A DNA stretch of 64,000 nucleotides from the NCBI GenBank assembly GCA_902464485.1, contig CABQJJ010000004.1, positions 1 to 64,000 on the forward strand, written 5' to 3'. The translations under genes were made by a program, and so were the position numbers. The notes under the pieces are model-generated. The model ran no database searches and had not been told where the DNA came from. It saw only the letters and a program-made list of their open reading frames with translations. Shown here one piece after another: positions 27,900-35,429 of the stretch (position 1 is the stretch's first letter; each line of letters opens with the position of its first letter). This DNA comes from an uncultured Collinsella sp. (lineage in GTDB: Bacteria; Actinomycetota; Coriobacteriia; Coriobacteriales; Coriobacteriaceae).

Positions 27900-28699
27900 T
27901 GGAGGCGTTTTCGTTTGGCAGTTACTATCCGGGGAATAGCGCAATCCACCGTCTGGATCCGCGCACCAAGTTGCTGCTGGGCTTCGTGTTTCTGATTGCC
28001 ACGCTCACGGTTGGTAGCTTCCGCGGACTAGTCCCAATTGCGTTTTTTGTCGCGTTGGTTTATGCCGCAGCCAAAGTGCCGCTTCGCCGCGTCCTGTCAT
28101 CGATGGCACCGCTGCTGGCGATTGTTGTGGTGGTCGCGGTACTTAATCTGTTTTCCGATCAGAGCGGTCGCATCCTGTGGCAGCTTGGCTTTTTGCAGGT
28201 GAGCGAGGGCTCGCTGCATTCCGCCGGGTTTATGGCGTGTCGCCTGACGTTGATGATGGCCGGCATGAGCGCCATTACACTTACCACGCCCACGCTCGAC
28301 CTCACCGCGGGTTTTGAGCGTTTGCTCGCACCATTTGCGCGCGTGGGGCTTCCGGCGCACGAGCTCGGCATGATTATGGGTATCGCGCTGCGGTTTATGC
28401 CGCAATTTGCCACCGAGATGAAACAGACGGCCGATGCGCAGGCAAGCCGCGGCGCGCGCGTGACGGGCGGTCCGCTCGGCGGTGTGCGCATGCTCGGCAG
28501 TGTGGCGATTCCACTGTTCACCGGCGTTTTCCGTCATGCCGAGACGCTTTCGGCCGCCATGGATGCGCGCTGCTATCACGGCGAGCAGGGACGCACGCGT
28601 CTGCATGCGCTTACGTTTGGCCGCGGGGATGCACTGGCCGCAGTGGCGATGGCGATGCTGGTGGCATGTGTTGTCGTCATCAATCTTCAACTTGTCTAA
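27899..28699 (+). CDS. ecfT: ECF transporter transmembrane protein EcfT
   Basis: A 266-aa integral membrane coupling subunit that joins the ATPases to RibU. Several N-terminal helices are followed by a cytoplasmic coupling region containing the family motif A-S-R-G (AQASRGARVTGG near residue 180) and a second Ala-Arg pair (SAAMDARCYHG near residue 220). The opening SYYPGNSAIHRLDPRTKLL is typical. ATG overlaps the ATPase stop by one base, with GAGAGGAGGG upstream. Having a dedicated T and A set next to a single S gene suggests a group I (dedicated) transporter. Confidence 0.93.
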   Translation: MEAFSFGSYYPGNSAIHRLDPRTKLLLGFVFLIATLTVGSFRGLVPIAFFVALVYAAAKVPLRRVLSSMAPLLAIVVVVAVLNLFSDQSGRILWQLGFLQVSEGSLHSAGFMACRLTLMMAGMSAITLTTPTLDLTAGFERLLAPFARVGLPAHELGMIMGIALRFMPQFATEMKQTADAQASRGARVTGGPLGGVRMLGSVAIPLFTGVFRHAETLSAAMDARCYHGEQGRTRLHALTFGRGDALAAVAMAMLVACVVVINLQLV

Positions 28700-28729
28700 G
28701 CGCGATTCGAGCGCAAGAAAGGGATTCCT

Positions 28730-29176
28730 ATGACCGACATCGACCGCACAGCGCAACTCGAGCGCGCCTGCACATACCTCAGGCGCATCCCCGCGTGGTT
28801 TTTGGCCACGACTGACGTGAACGATGGGCATCAGCCACGCGTAAGGCCGTTCTCGTTTGCCATGGTCGATGACGGCAAGCTGTGGTTTTGCACCTCGCGC
28901 GACAAGGATGTGTGGGCAGAGCTCGGCGCGAACCCCAAGTTTGAGCTTTCGGGCTGGAAGCCGGGGGAGTGCTGGATCGTATTGACCGGCGAGGCTACGC
29001 TCGAGGACGATGCAGTCGTGAGCGACCGCGTTCGCGAAGCTGGCTTTAAGCACATGGTGGGCATTGGCGAGGACCATGAGAGTGCCAACGACGGTCGCCT
29101 TGCGTTTTTCTCGGTCCGCAATATCGTCGCACGCTTCTGCGATATCGACGGCAGCGAAGAACATCTGGAGTTCTAG
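28730..29176 (+). CDS. Pyridoxamine 5'-phosphate oxidase family protein 1
   Basis: A 148-aa split-barrel flavin-binding protein. Members bind FMN or F420 and catalyse small redox reactions. Visible are RIPAWFLATT at the first strand, PRVRPFSFAMVDDGKLWFCT around residues 36-55, and the helix DKDVWAELGANP. ATG follows AAAGGGATT, 30 bp after ecfT, so it is probably in the same transcript. The link to a flavin uptake system fits an FMN cofactor. The substrate is unknown. The following gene encodes a close paralogue. Confidence 0.82.
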   Translation: MTDIDRTAQLERACTYLRRIPAWFLATTDVNDGHQPRVRPFSFAMVDDGKLWFCTSRDKDVWAELGANPKFELSGWKPGECWIVLTGEATLEDDAVVSDRVREAGFKHMVGIGEDHESANDGRLAFFSVRNIVARFCDIDGSEEHLEF

Positions 29177-29227
29177 CGCGCCTCAAATTAACTACCCGTT
29201 CCGAATTAGCTAGTGACAGGAGGAAAC

Positions 29228-29638
29228 GTGGACGGATTGAATACGGTGCTGGAGTATCTGACGTCGGTGCCGGCGTGGTATCTGGCGACGAGTGTGGATG
29301 GGCAGCCGCATGTGCGTCCGTTTTCGTTTGCGCAGATTCAGGATGGCAAGCTGTGGTTTGTGACGGCGCGCACCAAAGATGTGTGGCAGGAGCTGCTGCA
29401 AAACCAGCGCTTTGAGGCCACGAGCTGGTGGCCGGGCCATGGCTGGCTCATTTTGCGTGGAGGCGCCGGCTTGGATGACCAGGCTGCCCCCGATATGCGC
29501 GAGGCCGGCTGGAAGCATCTGGAGCGTTTGGGCGAGCATTATGAGGGCGCAGGCGACCCCACGCTCGTCTTCTTTAGCGTCGAGGAGCCGGAGGCCTTCA
29601 TCTGCAACCACGACGAATGGGTGCCGATCGAGCTCTAA
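29228..29638 (+). CDS. Pyridoxamine 5'-phosphate oxidase family protein 2
   Basis: A 136-aa paralogue of the preceding protein, with the same blocks (VPAWYLATS, HVRPFSFAQIQDGKLWFVT, TKDVWQELLQN). The first half is well conserved between the two and the C-terminus less so. GTG 29228 is chosen because AGGAGG lies immediately before it; the GTG at 29213 has no such site. Tandem duplication followed by divergence is likely. A terminator follows at 29685. Confidence 0.82.
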   Translation: MDGLNTVLEYLTSVPAWYLATSVDGQPHVRPFSFAQIQDGKLWFVTARTKDVWQELLQNQRFEATSWWPGHGWLILRGGAGLDDQAAPDMREAGWKHLERLGEHYEGAGDPTLVFFSVEEPEAFICNHDEWVPIEL

Positions 29639-29684
29639 AAGAGTTCTCCCGCCGGCCCCAACAATTTAAATACCCGTCTGTGTC

Positions 29685-29745
29685 GGGCTCCACATCGCAA
29701 CGGTACCGCAAGGTGCACCGGGCGATGTGGGGCCCATTGTTATTT
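29685..29745 (+). terminator. Terminator after the flavin cluster
   Basis: GGGCTCCACATCGC / GCGATGTGGGGCCC stem with one mismatch, followed by ATTGTTATTT. Confidence 0.7.
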
Positions 29746-29783
29746 GTCAATTCCTTCGCGTGAATGTGTCTGGTTTGTTTCAA

Positions 29784-29818
29784 TGCATGAATATGCAAAA
29801 GATTTGCGTATAAATGCA
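29784..29818 (+). promoter_or_regulatory. Two ArgR-like operator boxes
   Basis: TGCATGAATATGCA (29784-29797) and TGCGTATAAATGCA (29805-29818) are similar imperfect palindromes. Their centres are 21 bp apart, i.e. two helical turns, the arrangement used by hexameric ArgR. They resemble the ARG-box consensus of Bacillus (CATGAATAAAAATGCA). The second box contains TATAAA, which could be a -10 element. They lie about 90 bp before argC. Confidence 0.55.
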
Positions 29819-29904
29819 TCTTTTGGTGCTAAAGTTTCAACCCACTTCATAACGACCGCTGCGAAATGCGCATCGGTGCATAAATCGCAGACAAGGAGTC
29901 TGAT

Positions 29905-30975
29905 ATGTCTTTGAAGGTTGGAATCGTCGGTGCGGCAGGATATGCCGGTGCCGAGCTCATTCGTCTCGTGCTCGGCCATCCCGAGTTTGAACTTGTTGCC
30001 ATTACGTCCAATGTCGATGCCGGACAGCCGCTGTTTGCGGTGTACCCGAGCTTTGCCGGCGTGAGCGATCTGAAATTCACCACGCATGATGCCCCCGAGC
30101 TCAAGACCTGCGACGCTGTCTTTTTGGCCGTGCCGCACACCGCCGCCATGGCGCAGGTGCCCACCCTGCTTGCCGCGGGCGTTTCCTGCTTTGACCTTTC
30201 GGCCGATTATCGCCTGAGCGATCCGGCCGTGTTCGAGGCGTGGTATGCCGCCGAGCACACGAGCCCCGAGCTGCTCAAGACGCGCGCTTTTGGCCTGCCC
30301 GAGCTGTTCTGTCGGGACTTGGAGACCGCCGCATCCGATTATGCTGGCGGCAAGTCCGTGCTGGTTGCCTGCGCCGGTTGCTATCCCACCGCAACGAGCC
30401 TCGCTGCCGCGCCCGCCGTGCGCGCCGGCTGGGTTGCACAGAGTGGTCCTGTGATCGTTGATGCTATCAGCGGCGTGACGGGCGCCGGTAAGTCCTGTAA
30501 CGCCCGCACCCATTTTTGCAGCGCGGACGAGAACCTGGAGGCCTATGGCGTGGGCAAGCATCGTCATACGCCCGAGATCGAGCAGATTCTTGGCCTGGCC
30601 GACCGCATTGTCTTTACGCCGCACCTGGCACCGCTCAAGCGCGGTCTGCTTTCCACGGTGACGATGCCGCTCGCGCCGCAGGCTCTCGACACGCTGACTC
30701 TTGAGGACGTTGTCGACCATTACAAACAGTTCTACGCCGGACGCAGCTTTGTGCGCGTGCTCGATGCCGGCCGGCAGCCCAAGACAGCTTCGGTCGTCGG
30801 TACCAATGCCGCCCAGATTGGCCTTGCGTTCAACAAGCGCACAGGCGTGCTGGTGGCGACAGGTGCGATCGACAATCTTTGCAAGGGTGCTGCGGGCCAG
30901 GCGGTCCAGTGCGCCAACATCGTCTTTGGTTTTGACGAGCGACGAGGCTTGCCCACAGTGGCGTGCCCGGTGTAG
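29905..30975 (+). CDS. argC: N-acetyl-gamma-glutamyl-phosphate reductase
   Basis: Reduces N-acetylglutamyl phosphate to the semialdehyde with NADPH, the third step of arginine synthesis. 356 aa. The N-terminal Rossmann motif GAAGYAGAELIRL and the catalytic cysteine in CAGCYPTAT (about Cys157) are complete, as is the GVTGAGKS segment. ATG follows AAGGAGTCTGAT. First gene of argC-argJ-argB-argD, which are all co-directional with gaps of 60-130 bp. Confidence 0.97.
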   Translation: MSLKVGIVGAAGYAGAELIRLVLGHPEFELVAITSNVDAGQPLFAVYPSFAGVSDLKFTTHDAPELKTCDAVFLAVPHTAAMAQVPTLLAAGVSCFDLSADYRLSDPAVFEAWYAAEHTSPELLKTRAFGLPELFCRDLETAASDYAGGKSVLVACAGCYPTATSLAAAPAVRAGWVAQSGPVIVDAISGVTGAGKSCNARTHFCSADENLEAYGVGKHRHTPEIEQILGLADRIVFTPHLAPLKRGLLSTVTMPLAPQALDTLTLEDVVDHYKQFYAGRSFVRVLDAGRQPKTASVVGTNAAQIGLAFNKRTGVLVATGAIDNLCKGAAGQAVQCANIVFGFDERRGLPTVACPV

Positions 30976-31101
30976 CACATTCGATTGTTAACGATTTAGT
31001 AGTCGGGTATCGAGTTGGGCGCCACTTTTAAGCTGGTCTCGTGATTGTGACTGGTATGGCGCTCCGACCGATGCCCACTTTTTATTTGATATAAAGGAGC
31101 C

Positions 31102-32379
31102 ATGGGGACGATGAATAGAGAGCAGTTCGATATCAAGATTCGCGCCGTCGAGGGTGGCGTTACGGCGGCGGGTGGCTTTAAGGCTGCCGGTATCCATGCC
31201 GGATTTCGCAAGGATCCCGAGCGTTTGGATTATGCACTCGTCGTGCCTAATGAGCCCTGTCCCGGTGCCGGCGTGTTTACGACCAACCGCTTTTGTGCGG
31301 CGCCCGTGCAGGTGAGTCGTGCCAACCTGGGCGGTGCGGACAAGGGCTATGGCATTATCGCCGGTGTTTCAATCAACTCCGGCAACGCGAATGCCGCCAC
31401 GGGCGAGACCGGCTTTGCCTGCGCGCGCGAGACGTGCAACATCGCTTCGCAGGTCATCGGCTGTGAACCCCAGCAGATCCTAGTCGCATCCACGGGCGTG
31501 ATCGGACAGATTCTGCCGATCGACACGTTTGAGACGGCCGTTCCGTCCGCCTACAAGGCACTCTCTGCCCATGGCGGTGCCGATGCAGCCCGTGCCATCA
31601 TGACGACCGATACGCACTCTAAGGAGTATGCCGTTCGCTACCGCAGTGAGGCTGCGGGTCATGCGGGCAACGCTTATACGGTGGGCGGCATGTGCAAGGG
31701 CTCGGGCATGATCATGCCCAACATGGCCACCATGATCGCGGTCATCACCACCGATGCCCCCGTCGAGCCGGCGGCGCTCCACACCCTGCTGCTCTCGACC
31801 GTTAAACAGACCTTCAACAAGGTGACGGTCGATTCCGATACCTCGACCAACGACACCTGTATCATGCTTGCATCTGGCGCTGCTGCCGCAGATGCCGAGC
31901 CCATCGTCGAGGGCACTGACGCCTTTGACGAGTTGGCCTTTGCCGTGCACGAGGTGTGCGAGAGCCTGGCGCGCAACATCGCGGCCGATGGCGAGGGCGC
32001 ATCCAAGCTCGTGACGGTTAACGTCACCGGAGCCGCTAACGACGAGGAAGCCGATATCGCTGCCCGTGCCGTCGCCAACTCGCCGCTCGTCAAGACCTGC
32101 ATCGCCGGTCACGATTGCAACTGGGGCCGCGTTGCCATGGCGCTCGGCAAGTGTGGCGTGCGGTTTAATCAGGAAGACGTTTCCATCGACATGATGGGCA
32201 TGCCCGTCTGCCGCGGTGGCCTGACCGTTCCCTTTGACGAGGACGAGGCCCTGCGACGTTTTGAGGCGCCCGAGATCGTGATCTCGGCCGACTTGGGCGC
32301 AGGTGACGCGGCAACGACCGTATGGACCTGCGACCTTACACACGAGTACATCTCCATCAACGGTGACTACCGTTCCTAG
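31102..32379 (+). CDS. argJ: Bifunctional ornithine acetyltransferase/N-acetylglutamate synthase
   Basis: Transfers the acetyl group from acetylornithine to glutamate, closing the acetyl cycle of arginine synthesis. 425 aa. The self-cleavage site lies in the segment GSGMIMPNMATMIAVI, with Thr as the new N-terminal nucleophile of the beta chain. The end is the usual HEYISINGDYRS. ATG 31102 lies very close to AAAGGAG; ATG 31111, three codons later, has better spacing and may be the true start. The acetyl-recycling enzyme removes the need for a separate argE. Confidence 0.95.
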   Translation: MGTMNREQFDIKIRAVEGGVTAAGGFKAAGIHAGFRKDPERLDYALVVPNEPCPGAGVFTTNRFCAAPVQVSRANLGGADKGYGIIAGVSINSGNANAATGETGFACARETCNIASQVIGCEPQQILVASTGVIGQILPIDTFETAVPSAYKALSAHGGADAARAIMTTDTHSKEYAVRYRSEAAGHAGNAYTVGGMCKGSGMIMPNMATMIAVITTDAPVEPAALHTLLLSTVKQTFNKVTVDSDTSTNDTCIMLASGAAAADAEPIVEGTDAFDELAFAVHEVCESLARNIAADGEGASKLVTVNVTGAANDEEADIAARAVANSPLVKTCIAGHDCNWGRVAMALGKCGVRFNQEDVSIDMMGMPVCRGGLTVPFDEDEALRRFEAPEIVISADLGAGDAATTVWTCDLTHEYISINGDYRS

Positions 32380-32460
32380 ATTCCAGGCACGCTGCGCATC
32401 TTGCCGTGATTGCGGACGGCGAAGCACGGCGCGATAACGTTACGAAAGACGAGGCAGATT

Positions 32461-33441
32461 ATGAAATTCGCACGCGATTGTCGTTCAAGCGAATCCAACG
32501 AAGCAGCCGCGCAGCTGCTGTTCGAAGCGCTGCCGTGGATTAAAAACCTGACAGGCAAGACGGTCGTTATCAAATATGGCGGAGCCGCCATGGTCGACGA
32601 GCAACTGCGCCGCGACGTGATGAGCGACATCGTCCTGCTCAAGATTATCGGCATGCGTCCCGTCATTGTGCATGGCGGCGGCAAGGCCATCAACGAGGCG
32701 CTGGGCCATTACGATATGCCCGTCGAGTTTAAGAACGGCCAGCGCGTGACCACGCCGGAGACCATGGATATCGTGCGCGAGGTGCTGGGCGGCAAGGTTA
32801 ACCAAGAGCTGGTTGCTGCCATCAATCATCATGGCAACCTGGCTGTGGGCGTGTCGGGCAGTGATGCCGGCACGCTCATCGCCGAGCCGCTTGACCCCGA
32901 GCTCGGCCGCGTGGGCAAAGTGACGCACGTCAACACCGACTATATCGAGCGCTTGCTCGATAGCGAGTACATCCCTGTTATCGCCACGGTCGCGGCGGGG
33001 GAGGACGGCGGCTTCTTCAACATCAACGCCGATACCGCCGCCGGTGCTGTTGCGGCAGCGCTCCACGCGCATAAGGCGATTTTCCTTACCGACGTCGACG
33101 GCCTATACAAGGACTTTAGCGACAAGGATTCGCTCATCTCCAACCTGACGCTGGATGAGGTTAACGAGATGCTCTACGGCGGCGAGGTCGACAAGGGCAT
33201 GATTCCCAAGTTACGCGCGGCTGTCGACGCCCTGACTGCCGGCGTGTTCCGCGCTCACATCATCAACGGCACCACACCGCACTCGCTGCTTCTGGAGCTG
33301 CTGACCGATGCCGGTGTCGGCACCGTGATCCACTCCACCGAGACGGCCTACGAGTTCGATACGCACCCGCATCCGCTTTCGACCTTTGCGGCGCGCCTGA
33401 CCGAGAACCTCGACGAGGTCGAGAAGCTCCAGACGGTCTAG
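32461..33441 (+). CDS. argB: Acetylglutamate kinase
   Basis: Phosphorylates N-acetylglutamate, the second step of arginine synthesis. 326 aa. The kinase motifs KYGGAAM near residue 39 and HGGGKAIN near residue 76 are intact. An N-terminal extension of about 25 residues before the kinase core resembles that of arginine-inhibited, hexameric acetylglutamate kinases, so feedback inhibition is likely. ATG 32461 follows GACGAGG. The C-terminus is about 20 residues longer than average. Confidence 0.96.
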   Translation: MKFARDCRSSESNEAAAQLLFEALPWIKNLTGKTVVIKYGGAAMVDEQLRRDVMSDIVLLKIIGMRPVIVHGGGKAINEALGHYDMPVEFKNGQRVTTPETMDIVREVLGGKVNQELVAAINHHGNLAVGVSGSDAGTLIAEPLDPELGRVGKVTHVNTDYIERLLDSEYIPVIATVAAGEDGGFFNINADTAAGAVAAALHAHKAIFLTDVDGLYKDFSDKDSLISNLTLDEVNEMLYGGEVDKGMIPKLRAAVDALTAGVFRAHIINGTTPHSLLLELLTDAGVGTVIHSTETAYEFDTHPHPLSTFAARLTENLDEVEKLQTV

Positions 33442-33509
33442 CCGGTTAGAAATCGCCATACCGTTACACCCACAGTCCGCGCCACCTGGCGCTTAACGAA
33501 AGGTATCCC

Positions 33510-34793
33510 ATGTCACTTGCAGCTCAACAATCACTCGAATCTCGTTATGTTATGCACACCTTTGGTCGCTCTCCGGTCGAATTTGTCGAGGGTCACGGTA
33601 TGAAACTTACCGGTGATGATGGCCGTGAGTATCTCGATTTTCTTGCAGGTATTGGCGTATGCAGCTTAGGCCACGGCAATCCGGCGGTGCTGTCGGCGCT
33701 CGAAGCTCAGACCAAAAAACTACTGCACGTCTCCAACTACTTCTATATCGAGCAGCGCGGGCAGGTCGCGGCGCTACTGTCCAAGCTCGCTAACGACGAT
33801 GTGGATGGCGCGCGTGTGCTTGCCGACGCGATTGTCGCTGGCGACGAAACGACGGCTTCCGCGCTTGGCGTTCCGGCTGCGGGCGAGCAGGTGTGGGAGA
33901 CGTTCTTTGCCAACTCCGGTGCCGAGGCCAACGAGGGTTCGATGAAGCTCGCGCGCCTGTACGCCAAGCGTGCCGGCAACGGTGGCAACACCATCGTGTG
34001 CATGCGCGGCGGCTTCCATGGCCGCACGCTCGAGACTATTGCCGCCACCATGCAGGATTGGTTGCAGGATAGCTTCCGCCCGCTGCCGGGCGGCTTTGTG
34101 GCATGCACGCCCAACGATGTTGATGAACTGTGCGCAATTTTTAAGCAGCTCGGAAGCGAGATCTGCGCCGTGATGCTCGAGCCGATTCAGGGCGAGAGCG
34201 GTGTGCACCCCATGACCGAGGAGTTTATGGCAGCGGCGCGCGACTTGGCGCACGAGGTGGGCGCCGTGCTTATCGCCGACGAGGTCCAGTGTGGCGTCTT
34301 CCGTTCCGGCAAGCCGTTTGCGTTCCAGACCTATGGCGTGGAGCCCGACATCATGAGCCTTGCCAAGGGTATTGCCGACGGCGTGCCCATGGGCGCTGTG
34401 GTGGCAAAGAAGGGTATTGCCGACGTCTTTAAGCCCGGCGATCATGGTTCCACCTTTGGCGGTAGCTGCTTGGCAGTCGCGGCGTGCGCCGCGACGCTCT
34501 CCGCGCTTGTGCGCGGCGACTATGCAGAACATGCCGCCAAGGTGAGTGCCTATATGGAGGCAAAGCTCGCCAAGTTACCGCACGTTACCGAGGTGCGCGG
34601 CCGCGGCTTGATGCTCGGCTGCGACCTGGATGGCGCTGCGGGCGATGCGCATGACATTGTTGCCCGAGCGCTGGAGGCCGGTGCCGTGATTAACGCGACC
34701 GGAGCTCATACGTTGCGTTTCCTGCCGCCACTCGTGTGCGAAGAGGCCGATGTGGACAGCCTAATCGAGATTCTGGCGGGTGTTTTGGCTTAG
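33510..34793 (+). CDS. argD: Acetylornithine aminotransferase
   Basis: A 427-aa class-III PLP aminotransferase that converts N-acetylglutamate semialdehyde to N-acetylornithine. The cofactor site ADEVQCGVFRSGKPFAFQTY and the Schiff-base lysine in SLAKGIADGVPMGA (about Lys286) are present. It carries an insertion of about 25 residues (ADAIVAGDETTASALGVP) around residues 105-130, which standard ArgD lacks. Last gene of the arg cluster. argF, argG, argH and argR are not in this window. Confidence 0.94.
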   Translation: MSLAAQQSLESRYVMHTFGRSPVEFVEGHGMKLTGDDGREYLDFLAGIGVCSLGHGNPAVLSALEAQTKKLLHVSNYFYIEQRGQVAALLSKLANDDVDGARVLADAIVAGDETTASALGVPAAGEQVWETFFANSGAEANEGSMKLARLYAKRAGNGGNTIVCMRGGFHGRTLETIAATMQDWLQDSFRPLPGGFVACTPNDVDELCAIFKQLGSEICAVMLEPIQGESGVHPMTEEFMAAARDLAHEVGAVLIADEVQCGVFRSGKPFAFQTYGVEPDIMSLAKGIADGVPMGAVVAKKGIADVFKPGDHGSTFGGSCLAVAACAATLSALVRGDYAEHAAKVSAYMEAKLAKLPHVTEVRGRGLMLGCDLDGAAGDAHDIVARALEAGAVINATGAHTLRFLPPLVCEEADVDSLIEILAGVLA

Positions 34794-35261
34794 CACCATC
34801 AGGCATAGCAATTTGGGACGGGTTCCAGACCGTCACGTGCCGGTCGGCGCATGATTGGGCGAACTGGAGCCCGTTTTGCTATCGATTTACCATGGCTGGG
34901 ATAGGCCGTGTGCAAAAAGTGGCAAATATGAGTATGGGTATTAACTTCGTAACATATAAATTAGGCACTTTTAGATGAGTTGGGCCACATATGTCCAGTT
35001 TTGTAGTTAGCAAATTGGCTTAACTGGACTATCGATCGTCGTTCTAATGCCGGATTTGCCTTTTATGACTTCGAAAACGCTGCTACTAAAAAGGTAGCAG
35101 TACTCATATTTGGCATTTTTTGCACACGGGTATTCGCCAAGGGTCCATTTCGCCGCCCGCTCCCCGCTTCGCTCCTCGCGTGCTGCGCTGGAAAACGTTT
35201 CGCGTTTCCTCAGCTCCGCACCCTTGCGGGTTCGAATCCCTCTGCACTGGGCACAAAAAAG
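34794..35261. other. Gene-free AT-rich stretch with tRNA-like relic
   Basis: About 470 bp without a plausible gene. It begins with a repeat-like AATTTGGGACGGGTTCC (34810) and then becomes distinctly AT-rich (34905-35110). A hairpin with TCCAGTT / TAACTGGA arms lies near 34995-35030. At about 35185-35250 the plus strand reads TGGAAAACG and then GCGGGTTCGAATCCCTC, like the anticodon loop and T-arm of a serine tRNA without a proper 5' half or CCA end. This could be the scar of an integrated element. Confidence 0.4.
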
Positions 35262-35292
35262 AAAGGCCCCCATCGCTGGGAGCCTTTTCAAT
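35262..35292 (-). terminator. Terminator of tRNA-Val
   Basis: On the minus strand AAAGGCTCCCA / TGGGGGCCTTT is followed by CTTTTTT. It lies directly downstream of the tRNA. Confidence 0.75.
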
Positions 35293-35296
35293 CAAG

Positions 35297-35372
35297 TGGT
35301 GGGCGATGAGGGATTCGAACCCCCAGCCTTGTGCGTGTAAAGCACCTGCGCTAACCGTTGCGCCAATCGCCC
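35297..35372 (-). tRNA. tRNA-Val (anticodon UAC)
   Basis: A full cloverleaf on the minus strand: acceptor GGGCGAT / ATCGCCC, D-arm GCGCAACGGTTAGCGC, anticodon loop TTTACAC with TAC at positions 34-36, T-arm GGGGGTTCGAATCCCTC, and an encoded CCA end. The first anticodon-stem pair is mismatched. Confidence 0.93.
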
Positions 35373-35429
35373 GCAGGGATTGAGTATAGCGGAAACCCTG
35401 CGCTGTTCATCGCTAATTCATAACGAAAC

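Noticed and set aside
35110..35340. Short plus-strand frame ending GDEGFEPPALCV
   Set aside because: This peptide is the well-known spurious translation of tRNA sequence; the region is the tRNA-Val gene and its terminator.
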